DNA from: Nematostella vectensis
Lineage: Eukaryota > Cnidaria > Anthozoa > Actiniaria > Edwardsiidae
Length of the DNA: 60,000 nucleotides
NCBI RefSeq assembly: GCF_932526225.1
Contig: NC_064044.1
Span: 15,565,453 to 15,625,452, forward strand
Direction: 5' to 3'
Part shown: one piece after another, positions 46,932 through 59,468 of the stretch
How positions within the stretch are numbered: position 1 is the first letter of the stretch
Layout: each line of letters starts with the position of its first letter
The notes under the pieces: model-generated
What the model saw: only the letters and a program-made list of their open reading frames with translations
Told to the model about the DNA's origin: nothing
Databases searched by the model: none
Translations under genes and position numbers: made by a program

Positions 46932-49592
46932 TTATGTCCCCGCAATAGCTGTCGCTAATGCCAGAGCAAACTCGGTAATGCCAAGGAGAACCATGAGTAT
47001 GTCTATAGCAGAAGCATGATTGTGTAGTAATAATCCATGCATGATCACCATGGGGACGGTGATAAAACACGCCAAAAGTGTGAATCCTCTCAACGTACTG
47101 AACTGGCAAGATAAAAATAGTAATAATAATAATGATGATGATGATGATATAATAATTAATAATGATATGAGATGGTATAACATAATGCTAATGGGTGGAT
47201 GGAGTTATACACTAGCGATGTCCATCACTGTCCTCGTTATTGTTTTTACTACCACCTTATCACCAATGTCACTACTGTTTATCATAATAATTATCATAAC
47301 AATCACCGTCATCACAGCCATTATCATCTATTACCACTTCCACCATTATCATTATAACCATCATCATCATCATTTTCATCTTCATCATCATCTTCATTAT
47401 CAGAACTACATCCATCCTTACCGTCACCGACTTAATACTCACCAAGCACTTATTTGGAGTGTTGTCATTTTTAACTCCGGCATATCCCAAAACGCCAGTG
47501 CCTATTGCCTGTTCAACACAATGACTTTAGTTAATGTGTTCAGTAGTTACAGTGGACGATACTGGATCGAACGATAAACTCGATCTTACGATAACGTACT
47601 CTTCTGCCATCGGAAATACCATGTAATCCCGGCGTAATCAATCAAAGGTTCAGCAATCGAACTCCATAGAAGAACCCTTATGTTAAATTGGTCGCTCGGG
47701 AAACCCGAGGAATTTCAGAGTAATTAATCGTACGAAATCGAACTCAATGCGTCATTTGCAGGGGTGGGGGAGCTCAAGATGGAGTTCAGTGACGAAACTT
47801 TGGGGATGGAGATTATCAAGGGGGTGGGGGCGCTATTTGAATAGCGCGAGTTAAGACTCCTTTTCGTTGGAAGCGATCATGCTGCATCACACAAGAACGG
47901 ACCGGTCAGGGAGACTTCCACGTTGCTGAGTACCTGGATTGTAATTTTTCATGACATACAATTATTGTATTTATGCTTGCTTCATATAGTCAATAAGGCA
48001 TAGTTCAAACGTCTTATTATCCATGTCACCCAGGCACAATCATCCCCTGGGGGTACCCCTTATATCTATGGCGGCCCGTACGAAGCAGCCCCACCCTACC
48101 CCGTGCTGGTACAACAACAGCGCTTAGTTCGGAGTCCTTGCCATGTGACAATGGGGCCACGGCTCATGGATAATACGACGTTTGAGCTTAGCCTAATTCA
48201 GACCTCGATATTTGACTTTTAATAAAACGGTTCATCCACTCATTCCTCTCGAATTCGTCCATTTATATTTTCTATTTTCATACCACCGATCTGAAAAGCA
48301 GGGGGGGGGCGGATAGTTCTGTATTGATTTTAGGTTCGACATATCGAGCTCGCCGAAAAATCATTTTTATTATGTTCGATTGGCATTTTGTTCGAATTTC
48401 TTCGATTGATCAAGCCCGGTAAAATGTGCAATGTATGTCTTTAATCTGAGGACATTCGATACAGCGGTATCCTCGATTTTATTCTCGACATAATTGCGCA
48501 CCATTATCCTTCACCATTATATCAACGCCTGGGAGAAGATTGATAGTCCGGGAGCCAGTGACTAGAAAAAACGATTTAAAAAAAAGAGTTCGGTTATTTG
48601 AGAGCTGAAGTTTTGACTTTCCTAAGTTAAAGTAATGTCAATGTATGTTCATTCACGGGTGGTAGTAGAGACTGTCTGTTGGGCCAACAAACCCAAATTA
48701 TCACGTTTAAATTTACTCCTTTTCGCTCTGATGGCCGCCATCTTGGACCATTTTTATTAATGAGCTTAAAATGGCAGAGGCGAGATAAACTTCAATAAAG
48801 ACGAGTATACATTGCTAAAGTGACGATCAAATCGGCAAACAAAACACATCTTTTCACGTTCAAAAGCGAACTTTAAAACGCTTAGATTTACGCCGCAGAC
48901 AGCCATAAATGTCTCAGAGACTCAAATCTCATGCATAACAAAACTACTACCAGACAAATCCAAGTGCCTTAATAAATCCCTTAGATTACTGGCTGACTGC
49001 AACCAGCCTGAATGCTATTCAAGAACGATAGATAAACATTTCTAATTGCTTGATTCTGGTCAGCTTTGAAAAACAAAACTTTCAAGCAGTTTTATTTTGA
49101 AATCTGGCTTTCGAATCCTCAAAGCTCATTAATGACAGAATCGAAAACAACTATTACAAAGAGTTGAGAGAGTACCACGTTTCCATTAATACTGCTACCC
49201 CCAAAACTTATCGTCATTGTCATTCAAACAATCCTGCATGATAACATTTCGGTCAGCTTATGAGGTAAACCAACTCGCGTTTTAACCCCCTCTCTGAGCG
49301 CTGGCTCCCGGACTATGCACCGCGGATATCGCTCGATTAAGTATTTTAAAGTTTCATTGTAAACATTTCTATACACTTACTTATACACTAGTACTTACCC
49401 AACCGCCGACCCAGAGGCCAAACTGATGTTTCGGAAACCTTCTCTTATATTCCGACCATCATCTATCTTCTCCTCATCCAAAAAAGGAGTAAATGAATTT
49501 ACCAACGCGAGAACGCCGACGATAAACATCAACGCGCCAACAACAATTTGTGCGATGCACAATCTGCGAATTACTTTCGCGTTGTACTGCAT
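46932..49592 (-). CDS. four-helix (MS4A/tetraspan-like) membrane protein, three exons
   Basis: Minus-strand exons: 49,592-49,399, 47,524-47,443 and 47,102-46,932. Splice borders are GG|gtaagt, ctaaag|T, TTG|gtgagt and ttgccag|TTC; phases agree and give 148 residues. Four hydrophobic segments are visible: LCIAQIVVGALMFIVGVLAL, then SAVG-HCVEQAIGTGVLGYAG across the first junction, FTLLACFITVPMVIMHGLL, and IDILMVLLGITEFALALATA. A loop with one Cys separates segments 2 and 3. The layout matches small MS4A-like tetraspan proteins. The start is the ATG at 49,592; an in-frame ATG at 49,664 is possible. Intron 1 contains a MITE and a plus-strand exon-like frame. The protein ends right after helix 4, without the usual tail. 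Confidence 0.65.
47110..47400. repeat. ATC/ATA microsatellites in intron 2
   Basis: Runs of AATAATGATGATGATG and CATCATCATTATCA. Open frames on both strands here are low-complexity. Confidence 0.7.
48034..48226 (+). CDS. possible terminal exon of an unidentified plus-strand gene
   Basis: After an acceptor (catgtcacccag) a 62-codon frame reads AQSSPGGTPYIYGGPYEAAP and PYPVLVQQQRLV, and ends TSIFDF. An AATAAA polyadenylation signal (48,221-48,226) overlaps the stop codon. Pro/Tyr/Gly-rich tails of this kind end many small membrane proteins. I found no upstream plus-strand exon, so it may be chance, or the tail of a gene nested in the opposite-strand intron. Confidence 0.35.
48544..49315. mobile_element. 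768-bp MITE with TA target duplication
   Basis: GTCCGGGAGCCAG at 48,546 is inverted exactly at the right end (to 49,313), with TA on both sides. The interior is non-coding. It lies in intron 1 of the four-helix protein gene. TA duplication points to Tc1/mariner-type mobilisation. Confidence 0.75.
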
Positions 49593-49945
49593 GGTAAATG
49601 GTAAGAGTCTTAGAATATATATTACGCAGCCGTTTTCGACACTCTTAACATGCCCGCTGGACAAGTTTTAAAGAGGAAACTTCAAATGCAAAATCATACA
49701 GAAACGACGTGCCCCAATCGTATAGCCAAGGCTTTATAATGCGGTATTCCTGTGGTGGTCTCATAGCAGTAATTAGAAAAAGAATGCTTTTTAGAAAGAT
49801 TTATATCGCGCACATATTTATTTTTTTACACAAGTTTTCCTTAAGATCGGCCGAAAACCACTGGTGTTACTGACGGCGAAAAGCCTGCAAGTTGCCCGGC
49901 CTTTTATATCCCATTTTGTCACGTTGCCCAGGCACTTAGCCATTG

Positions 49946-50400
49946 GTGGACATGGACCTCACACAGACCCCACACGGACCCCACACGGACACGACACGGA
50001 CCCCCACACGGACACGACACAGACCCCACACGGACACGACACGGACCCCACACAGACCCAACACGGACACGACACGGACCCCACACGGACACGACACAGA
50101 CCCACACGAAGACGACACGAACCCCACACAGACCCAACACGGACACGACACGAACCCCACACGGACACGACACGGACCCACACAGACCCCACACAGACCC
50201 AACACAGACCCAACACGGACCCCACACAGACCCAACACAGACCCCACACGGACCCCACACAGACCCCACATGGACCCCACACAGACCCCACATGGACCCC
50301 ACACAGACCCAACACAGACCCCACACGGACCCCACACGGACCCCACATGGACCCCACACGGACCTCACACGGACCCCACACGGAACCCACACGGAACCCA
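49946..50400 (+). repeat. CGGACCCCACA minisatellite, copy 1
   Basis: Units of 10-12 bases (CACACGGACCC, ACACAGACCC, GACACGACA) are arranged irregularly. Long frames on both strands are composition artefacts. Confidence 0.9.
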
Positions 50401-50530
50401 CAATGATGATGATGATTACGTGAGAAATCCTGGATACGCGCCTGTTGCGTGAGGGCACCAAATCAAAGTTGGAGGCAGATTTGCATGATAACCACTTTCT
50501 CAAACACTCAAGCCTTTCCTTTGCCATTCC
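50401..50530. repeat. unique flank duplicated at 59,871-60,000
   Basis: The 130 bases starting CAATGATGATGATGATTACG are identical by eye to the last 130 bases of the window. Confidence 0.85.
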
Positions 50531-50716
50531 TCTTTCACTCTTTCTGGTTCCCGCTGATAACAGGATAATTAAATAGTAACTTTATTCAATTAGGGTAAAC
50601 TTACATGAGCTTTGATAAACTATGTGCCTCTCCTTAAACTATAATTACACTTGAATAAAAATAAAAAGTTCGATAAATTATTTGTACTTCGAAAATAAAA
50701 GTGTAAGTTTTTTTTT

Positions 50717-51288
50717 TTTTGGTTTGGATCGGGTATTCGTACCAAGACGTAGGGGCCTAAAGTGGTGTGGTAGTGAGGTTGGTGTGATCATATGGTATGG
50801 TGATGTTGGAGGGTGATGGTGAAGGATGGCTAGTAAGATAGTGTAGAGTGGAGATGGTAGTAATGTAATTACGGTGAAAAGGTGGATTTGTTCGACTAGT
50901 AGGTGGTGGAGGGTGGTAGAAAGATAAAGTGGGACTATAGAATAGGTTGTGGTAGCGTGTGGTGGGCAGGCGAAAAAGAAAAAAATAATAATAATATGGT
51001 GTGGTGTGGAGATGGCTAATGGCTGTGTTGGTGGGAAAAAACCGGCACGGTGTATAGGCGAGAGCGGCGGCGAGGGGGATGTGGAGCAGATAAGGCCCAG
51101 AACTCAGCGTGATGGGTCTATGTGTTTTAAAATGGCGGTGGTGCGGAGGACGATCTAAAATCTGCGAGGTCACGGTGCAAATGTGGGTGATGATGTATTG
51201 TTATGATGTTAGGTGATCGTAAGGTGTTGGTTTGTGGGTAAGTAGGGTGGGTTATAGGGTGTGGTCGTTTGTAGTTGGGTTTTGTGCT
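50717..51288 (-). repeat. G/T-rich repeat, copy 1 (least C-depleted)
   Basis: It starts at the fixed end TTGGTTTGGATCGGG after a T run. It keeps CCGGCACGG, GCGAGAGCGGCGGCG and GAGCAG, where other copies have T for most C. Confidence 0.8.
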
Positions 51289-52911
51289 TTTTGGTTTGGA
51301 TCGGGTATTCGTACCAAGACGTAGGGGCCTAAAGTGGTGTGGTAGTGAGGTTGGTGTGATCATATGGTATGGTGATGTTGGAGGGTGATGGTGAAGGATG
51401 GCTAGTAAGATAGTGTAGAGTGGAGATGGTAGTAATGTAATTATGGTGAAAAGGTGGATTGGTTCGACTAGTAGGTGGTGGAGGGTGGTGAAAAGATAAA
51501 GTGGGACTATAGAATAGGTTGTGGTAGTGTGTGGTGGGCAGGCGAAAAAGAAAAAATAATAATATGGTGTGGTGTGGAGATGGCTAATGGCTGTGTTGGT
51601 GGGAAAAAACCGTGATGTAAGGTGTTGGTTTGTGGGTAGGTAGGGTGGGTCATAGGGTGTGGTAGTTTGTAGTTGGGTTTTGTGCTGTGGGGTAAATATT
51701 TGTATGGTTGGGGAGGGGGCTGTATGTAGGTGTTTGTAAGGGGGGGAAATTGGTTGTGGGGTAGTGTCTGGTGTAGGGTGTGGCTGGTTGGTGTGTTGTG
51801 GGTTGGTTGGTATAGTCGTAGGATGCTATGGTGTGTATGTGGTAGGCTATGTGTGGAGGGGTAGATGTGTGTGTGGTAGGAGCGGGGTTGGACTGTATGT
51901 AGGTTGTGGTGTTGGGGGGAGTGTTGGTTGTAGGACTAGTGGCTGCTGTAGGGTGTGGTTGGTTTGGTGTGTTGTAGGGTGAGTAGTGTTGTGGCCATGG
52001 GGGGGGGGGGAAGGGGTGTGTGGTTTTTGTGTTGGCAGGGGTCTGGCTTGTGTAGGGTGTGTAAGGTGTGTATATTTAAGGTGAGAGTGTAGAAAAGTGT
52101 GAGGGGGGGGGGAGGAAGTGTATGTGTTGGTGTGTGGGGCTTAGGTGGGTGTTGGTGTTGTGTTGGGGTTTTGAATAATCGTGGTGGGTTGTATGATGAC
52201 GTGGTATGGGTGAAGTTGGTATGGGGCTGTTTGTGGGGTAAGGGATGAGGGGGTGCTTGTTGTGTGGTAGGTGGGTGGTTGGGTGCGGGTGATGCGAGTA
52301 GGGGGGTACTTGGGTGGTTAGCCAGTTATGAGGGGGGAGAGAAAGGGGGTTGTGACATGTATAGAGCTGGGTGGTAGTAGTGGGTAGGTATGTTGTGTGG
52401 TGAGGATAGAGTAAGATATAATTTGTGAGAGGGATGTGGGTATGTATGTGTTTGTACTATGTGTAGGAGGGAAGGTGGTTGTAGGCGGGGTGGTTGTGTG
52501 TTTTTTGGGGCGTGTGGTGTTGGGGGAGTGGGGTAGTGTAAGGGTCTGTATGCCTAGGGGTGGTGGTAGTGGCATGTTGGGGTGTAGTTGAGGTGTGTAG
52601 GTGGGGTAAGGGGTGTGGGGTGCAGGGGAGGAGTGTGCTAGTGGTGTGAGGTGGGTGTGGGAGGGTGTGGGTAGTAGGGCGCGTTTAGTGGTAGATGTGG
52701 GGAGGAGGGCTGGGCGGTGAGGTGTGGTGGGAGTGGGTGCGGCGGGGGTGTGGGTAGTGGAGGGTTTGGGGGGTGAGGTGTGTTAGTGTGGGAGTAGGTG
52801 GTTAGTGTGGCGGTGTGGTGGGGGGGGGGGGTCGGGGCGTGGAGGTGTGGGAGGGGGTACGTCTTGGGATCACAGATTGTGATACAGCACTTTCCCCGTA
52901 TGGTACATAAT
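51289..52911 (-). repeat. G/T-rich repeat, copy 2, with long G/T-rich extension
   Basis: Same fixed end, then about 1.6 kb in which the plus strand is almost free of C. I see no coding potential on either strand. Confidence 0.75.
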
Positions 52912-53129
52912 TTTTTGGTTTGGATCGGGTATTCGTACCAAGAAGTAGGGGCCTAAAGTGGTGTGGTAGTGAGGTGGGTGTAATCGTATGGTATGGTGAT
53001 GTTGGATGGTGATGGTGAGGGATGGCTAGTAAGGTAATGTGGAGTGGAGATGGTAGTAATGTAATTACGGTGGAAAGGTGGATAGGTTAGACTAGTAGGT
53101 GGTGGAGGGTGGTTGAAAGATAAAGTGGG
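52912..53129 (-). repeat. G/T-rich repeat, copy 3, truncated
   Basis: Stops after GATAAAGTGGG, where copy 4 begins. Confidence 0.8.
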
Positions 53130-53753
53130 TTTTTTGGTTTGGATCGGGTATTCGTACCAAGACGTAGGGGCCTAAAGTGGTGTGGTAGTGAGGTGGGTGT
53201 AATCGTATGGTATGGTGATGTTGGAGGGTGATGGTGAGGGATGGCTAGTAAGGTAATGTGGAGTGGAGATGGTAGTAATGTAATTACGGTGGGGAGGTGG
53301 ATAGGTTAGACTAGTAGGTGGTGGAGGGTGGTGGAAAGATAAAGTGGGACTATAGAATAGGTTGTGGTAGTGTGTGGTGGGTAGGTGAAAAAGAAAAAAA
53401 TAGTAATAATATGGTGTGGTATGGAGATGGCTAATGGCTGTGTTGGTGGGGGAAAAAATTGGTATGGTGTATAGGTAAGAGTGGTGGTGAGGGAGATGTG
53501 GAGTAGGTGTAGTTGTGGGAACTATTAGGTATGAAATAGTATATCATGATCGTTACTATGACAATATGGAGTATGAATATAATGCCTAAATGATGTAAAA
53601 AATGAACAGGAAATATGTCCAAAAGGTGTCAAAAAATCCACCAAAAATAATAGAATAGTTTACGTTACAGCGGAAGTAATTGTAAAATAAATTGTAGCGC
53701 AGAAATATTATAAGAAATAATATAATGAGACTAAAGAAAACAAAGAAAACTGA
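53130..53753 (-). repeat. G/T-rich repeat, copy 4
   Basis: About 624 bases. It ends at AAACTGAC, where copy 5 has been joined. Confidence 0.8.
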
Positions 53754-54376
53754 CTTTTTGGTTTGGATCGGGTATTCGTACCAAGACGTAGGGGCCTAAA
53801 GTGGTGTGGTAGTGAGGTGGGTGTAATCGTATGGTATGGTGATGTTGGAGGGTGATGGTGAGGGATGGCTAGTAAGGTGATGTGGAGTGGAGATGGTGGT
53901 AATGTAATTACGTTGGGGAGGTGGATAGGTAAGACTAGTAGGTGGTGGAGGGTGGTGGAAAGATAAAGTGGGACTATAGAATAGGTTGTGGTAGTGTGTG
54001 GTGGGTAGGTGAAAAAGAAAAAATTAGTAATAATATGGTGTGGTATGGAGATGGCTAATGGCTGTGTTGGTGGGGAAAAAATTGGTATGGTGTATAGGTA
54101 AGAGTGGTGGTGAGGGAGATGTGGAGTAGGTGTAGTTGTGGGGACTATTAGGTATGAAATAGTGTATCATGATCGTTACTATGACAATATGGAGTATGAA
54201 TATAATGCCTAAATGATGTAAAAAACGAACAGGAAATATGTACAAAAGGTGTCAAAAAATCCACCAAAAATAATAGAATAGTTTCTGTTACAGCGAAAGT
54301 AATTGTAAAATAAATTGTAGCGCAGAAATATTATAAGAAATAATATAATGAGACTAAAGAAAACAAAGAAAACTGA
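53754..54376 (-). repeat. G/T-rich repeat, copy 5
   Basis: About 623 bases, and identical by eye to the first 620 bases of copy 6. Confidence 0.8.
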
Positions 54377-55244
54377 CTTTTTGGTTTGGATCGGGTATTC
54401 GTACCAAGACGTAGGGGCCTAAAGTGGTGTGGTAGTGAGGTGGGTGTAATCGTATGGTATGGTGATGTTGGAGGGTGATGGTGAGGGATGGCTAGTAAGG
54501 TGATGTGGAGTGGAGATGGTGGTAATGTAATTACGTTGGGGAGGTGGATAGGTAAGACTAGTAGGTGGTGGAGGGTGGTGGAAAGATAAAGTGGGACTAT
54601 AGAATAGGTTGTGGTAGTGTGTGGTGGGTAGGTGAAAAAGAAAAAATTAGTAATAATATGGTGTGGTATGGAGATGGCTAATGGCTGTGTTGGTGGGGAA
54701 AAAATTGGTATGGTGTATAGGTAAGAGTGGTGGTGAGGGAGATGTGGAGTAGGTGTAGTTGTGGGGACTATTAGGTATGAAATAGTGTATCATGATCGTT
54801 ACTATGACAATATGGAGTATGAATATAATGCCTAAATGATGTAAAAAACGAACAGGAAATATGTACAAAAGGTGTCAAAAAATCCACCAAAAATAATAGA
54901 ATAGTTTCTGTTACAGCGAAAGTAATTGTAAAATAAATTGTAGCGCAGAAATATTATAAGAAATAATATAATGAGACTAAAGAAAACAAAGAAAACTAAC
55001 TTTTATGGGTTAAGAATAGAACGGAAGTGACGTAGCACTAATGCATATACGGTAAGTTAATTATGCGACCAAATTTAGAACGAACTAACGCTTTGACACA
55101 AGCCGATGCGTTACCATGAAATAGATAAGTTCACGTGAATGATGCGAATTTGCACGGAAAATATGTGTATTGATGGAGTTACATGAAAGACAAAGGGTTC
55201 TAACAGCGATGGCAAAAGGTTAGAGTGTAGAATGATGCCGCACG
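54377..55244 (-). repeat. G/T-rich repeat, copy 6, with 245-bp extension
   Basis: Past AAACTAACTTT it continues with GGGTTAAGAATAGAACGG and so on to 55,244. This shows the sequence that is interrupted in copies 4, 5 and 7. Confidence 0.75.
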
Positions 55245-55868
55245 GCTTTTTGGTTTGGATCGGGTATTCGTACCAAGACGTAGGGGCCTAAAGTGGTGTG
55301 GTAGTGAGTTGGGTGTAATCGTATGGTATGGTGATGTTGGAGGGTGATGGTGAGGGATGGCTAGTAAGGTAATGTGGAGTGGAGATGGTAGTAATGTAAT
55401 TACGGTGGGGAGGTGGATAGGTTAGGCTAGTAGGTGGTGGATGGTGGTGGAAAGATAAAGTGGGACTATAGAATAGGTTGTGGTAGTGTGTGGTGGGTAG
55501 GTGAAAAAGAAAAAATTAGTAATAATATGGTGTGGTATGGAGATGGCTAATGGCTGTGTTGGTGGGGGAAAAAATTGGTATGGTGTATAGGTAAGAGTGG
55601 TGGTGAGGGAGATGTGGAGTAGGTGTAGTTGTGGGAACTATTAGGTATGAAATAGTATATCATGATCGTTACTATGACAATATGGAGTATGAATATAATG
55701 CCTAAATGATGTAAAAAATGGACAGGAAATATGTCCAAAAGGTGTCGAAAAATCCACCAAAAATAATAGAATAGTTTACGTTACAGCGGAAGTAATTGTA
55801 AAATAAATTGTAGCGCAGAAATATTATAAGAAATAATATAATGAGACTAAAGAAAACAAAGAAAACTG
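55245..55868 (-). repeat. G/T-rich repeat, copy 7
   Basis: Closest to copy 4 (shared GGGAACTATTAGG and ATAGTATATC). It ends at AAACTGAC. Confidence 0.8.
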
Positions 55869-58682
55869 ACTTTTTGGTTTGGATCGGGTATTCGTACCAA
55901 GACGTAGGGGCCTAAAGTGGTGTGGTAGTGAGGTGGGTGTAATCGTATGGTATGGTGATGTTGGAGGGTGATGGTGAGGGATGGCTAGTAAGGTGATGTG
56001 GAGTGGAGATGGTGGTAATGTAATTACGGTGGGGAGGTGGATAGGTAAGACTAGTAGGTGGTGGAGGGTGGTGGAAAGATAGAGTGGGACTATAGAATAG
56101 GTTGTGGTAGTGTGTGGTGGGTAGGTGAAAAAGAAAAAATTAGTAATAATATGGTGTGGTATGGAGATGGCTAATGGCTGTGTTGGTGGGGGAAAAAATT
56201 GGTATGGTGTATAGGTAAGAGTGGTGGTGAGGGAGATGTGGAGTAGGTGTAGTTGTGGGGACTATTAGGTATGAAATAGTGTATCATGATCGTTACTATG
56301 ACAATATGGAGTATGAGTATAATGCCTAAATGATGTAAAAAATGAACAGGAAATATGTACAAAAGGTGTCAAAAAATTCACCAAAAATAATAGAATAGTT
56401 TCTGTTACAGCGAAAGTAATTGTAAAATAAATTGTAGCGCAGAAATATAATAAGAAATAATATAATGAGACTAAAGAAAACAAAGAAAACTAACTTTAAT
56501 GGGTTAAGAATAGAACGGAAGTGACGTAGCAATAATGCATATACGGTAAGTTAATTATGCGACCAAATTTAGAACGAACTAACGCTTTGACACAAGCCGA
56601 TGCGTTACCATGAAATAGATAAGTACACGTGAATGATGCGAATTTGCACGGAAAATATGTGTATTGATGGAGTTACATGAAAGACAAAGGGTACTAACAG
56701 CGATGGCAAAAGGTTAGAGTGTAGAATGATGCCGCACGTGTAATAGGAACGGAGATAATTGCTTGTTTAAACTCGAGTGACCTCGTTCCTGACCCGATGA
56801 GTGAACTGTTAGTAAAGCAATTCACAAAGCAGAAACTAGCTTGGAGTTGTGTATAAGAACAAAATAATTCTCCAGAAAAGAATGTAAAACAGATCAAACA
56901 GATCCCCCCCATTCATAATGAGGTCGTATGTGTTATAGGAACGGAGATAATTGTTTGCTAAAACTCGAGTGGCATCGTGCCTGATACGATGAATAAATTG
57001 TAAGTGAAGCAATTAACAAAGCGGAAACCAGCTTAAAAATGTGTGTCGGAACAAAATCATACTACAGGAAAGAATGTAAATAAAAACTTAAATGATTGTA
57101 ATAAACGGAGAAGTTATTGTGTAAGGTTATGTTCGGGTGGTTAAGATTATGGGTTATGAGACTACGGGTTAAGGTTGTTATGAGAGATGGGGTTGATAAT
57201 AAAACGACATGAGAGTTATGAATGAAGGGTTTTTTTTGTTTAGTAGAGAGGGTGGTTAGTGAATATGGTATTATGTGGAGATTAAAACAGTTAAAATCGG
57301 AAGCTTGTTGCTAGTGTTGTGTAGCGGATGTGAAGGGGTGATGGCGGCTTAATAAAATCTGATAAAGGGGGATAATGTGAGTGTGAACAGAATGATAAGC
57401 AGGGATATTGTGAAAAGACTGTGTAGTGTTTATGGGAAAGTGTGTTGTGTGTAGGGTGGGAAAGTAATGTGTAGGATAAGGGAAAGAAAAGTGTTTGGAT
57501 TGTAGGGAGGAAATGGTGAGTGGTAATGGGGAGGGTGAGGTATGTGTGGAGGTATGTATCTAATGAAGTGTGTAAATGGTATGACTGACAGGCGAAATTA
57601 AACAACAACAGAGACCGAATGAGTGTTGCGAAAACGCCGAGAAAAGATAAAAAATTCTGTAGCGGTGAAAGGGTGTATTGCGGACAATGGAAATTGATGC
57701 TAGTAAAACGGCAAGAAGAAGATGAAGTAGGGGCGCGGGAGGCGGCAAAGGGAGCGCGGTGAGAGTGGAGATGACGCTGAAACGTTAACAAGACAGGAAG
57801 GATAGTTTTCCCCAGATGAAGCGATTATCGGTGGTAAGAGATAAGGGGAAAAGGCAAAGGCACGAAGAAAACAACCGGCATGTATACGCAAAATGGACAT
57901 AACAAAATAAACCAATAAGACAAAAGTGTGTAGGTCATTTCAAAGAGCTCTGCGAAATGTAGAACTAAAGGCATGTAACGCCAACCAAGACTTCTCTTCA
58001 GGGGGCGAGGTCTGTTGGTTGGTCATATACGAACCTGGAGATGAAAGCGGGGGGACTTAGGCGAAAGCTAGGGGAAAACCGGCGATGATGGTGGGAGTAA
58101 AAGGGGAATAAACTAGGGAGACGATTCGTATATGAAGCGTGTTTCGAATGATAAGGCCCTCATCACCCGCCCCTACACGCTCGTTAGTAATGCCTCTAGT
58201 GAAGCGTGGTGCATGCAATTGCCAAACCTGTGTAGCGCCTGGCTCCGGCTGAGTACATGGCTTGGTCCGAGATGTGTATTCGCGGTTCTTGGATTGTCTG
58301 TCTTGCAGGTATACCGTATGTAGCGAAGTGAGGGGTTATGAGGGGATTGCGCTCGTGGTTAAACGGGTATTAGATGAAAATAGATATCACTGTTTCCGTT
58401 TTCGGTTATTGTACATCCGGGTATTTATTGAATTGGTTGCGGTTTGGTTTACAAAATGGGCTAGATACGGCGGATGAATACAACGAATGATTATGTTATT
58501 GTGCGGGAATATCATGGAAGTGTTCTGTGCTAGAAACTGAGGGGACTGCGCTCGTGGTTATACGAGTATTAGATGAAAATAGATGTCGCTGTTTCCGGTT
58601 TTGGCCATTGTACATCCGGGTATTTATTAAATTGGTTGTGGTTTGGTTAACAGAACCGGCAAAATATGGCGGATGAATAAAA
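55869..58682 (-). repeat. G/T-rich repeat, copy 8, the longest
   Basis: It includes the 245-bp extension and then about 1.9 kb more. Two internal tandem duplications lie within it: about 195-bp units at 56,735-57,090 (TAGGAACGGAGATAATTG) and about 190-bp units at 58,330-58,680 (GATTGCGCTCGTGGTTA / GACTGCGCTCGTGGTTA). It may be the nearest to full length. No protein is recognised in the frames of 57,291-57,915. Confidence 0.65.
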
Positions 58683-59468
58683 CTTTTTGGTATGGGTCGG
58701 GTATTCGTACCAAGACGTAGGGGCCTAAAGTGGTGTGGTAGTGAGGTGGGTGTGATCATATGGTATGGTAATGTTGGGGGGTGATGGTGAAGGATGGCTA
58801 GTAAGGCAATGCAGAGCGGAGATGGTAGTAATGTAATTACGGTGAAGAGGTGGATAGGTTAGACTAGTAGGTGGTGGAGGGTGGTGAAAAGGTAAAGTGG
58901 GACTATAGAATAGGTTGTGGTAGTGTGTGGTGGGTAGGTGAAAAAGAAAAGATAATAATAATGTGGTGTGGTGTGGAGATGGCTAATGGCTGTGTTGGTG
59001 GGTGAAAAAATTGGTATGGTGTATAGGTGAGAGTGGTTGTGAGGGGGATGTGGAGTAGAAAAGGCTTATAATAAAGTGTGATGGGTCTATGTGTTTTAAA
59101 ATGGTGGTGGTGCGGGGGACGATTAAAATTTGTGAGGTTGTGGTATAAATGTGGGTGGTAATGTATCGTGATGTTAGGTGATCGTAAGGTGTTGGTTTGT
59201 GGGTAGGTAGGGTGGGTGATAGGGTGTGGTTGTTTGTAGTAGGGATTTGTGCTGTGGGGTGAATGTTTGTATGGTGTGGTGTTGGAGGGAGCGCTGGTTG
59301 TAGGACTAGTGGCTGCTGTAGGGTGTGGTTGGTTTGCTGTGTTGTAGGGTGAATAGTGTTGTGGCCATGGGAAGGGGGGGGTTGTGGTTTTTGTGTTGGC
59401 AGGGGTCTGGCTTGTATAGGGTGTGTTAGGTGTGTATGTTTTAGGTGAGAGTGTAGGAAAATGTGAGG
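58683..59468 (-). repeat. G/T-rich repeat, copy 9
   Basis: Fixed end slightly changed (TTGGTATGGGTCGGG). Strongly C-depleted relative to copy 1 over the same segment. It breaks off at the second minisatellite copy. Confidence 0.8.

Noticed and set aside
47020-47577. 186-codon plus-strand frame
   Set aside because: It runs antisense through two exons and an ATC/ATA microsatellite of the four-helix gene; its Ile/His-rich sequence is low complexity.
49864-50527. Several overlapping 140-200-codon frames rich in Thr/Pro/His or Cys/Val/Gly
   Set aside because: All lie in the CGGACCCCACA minisatellite and reflect its composition; the same happens at 59,441-59,918.
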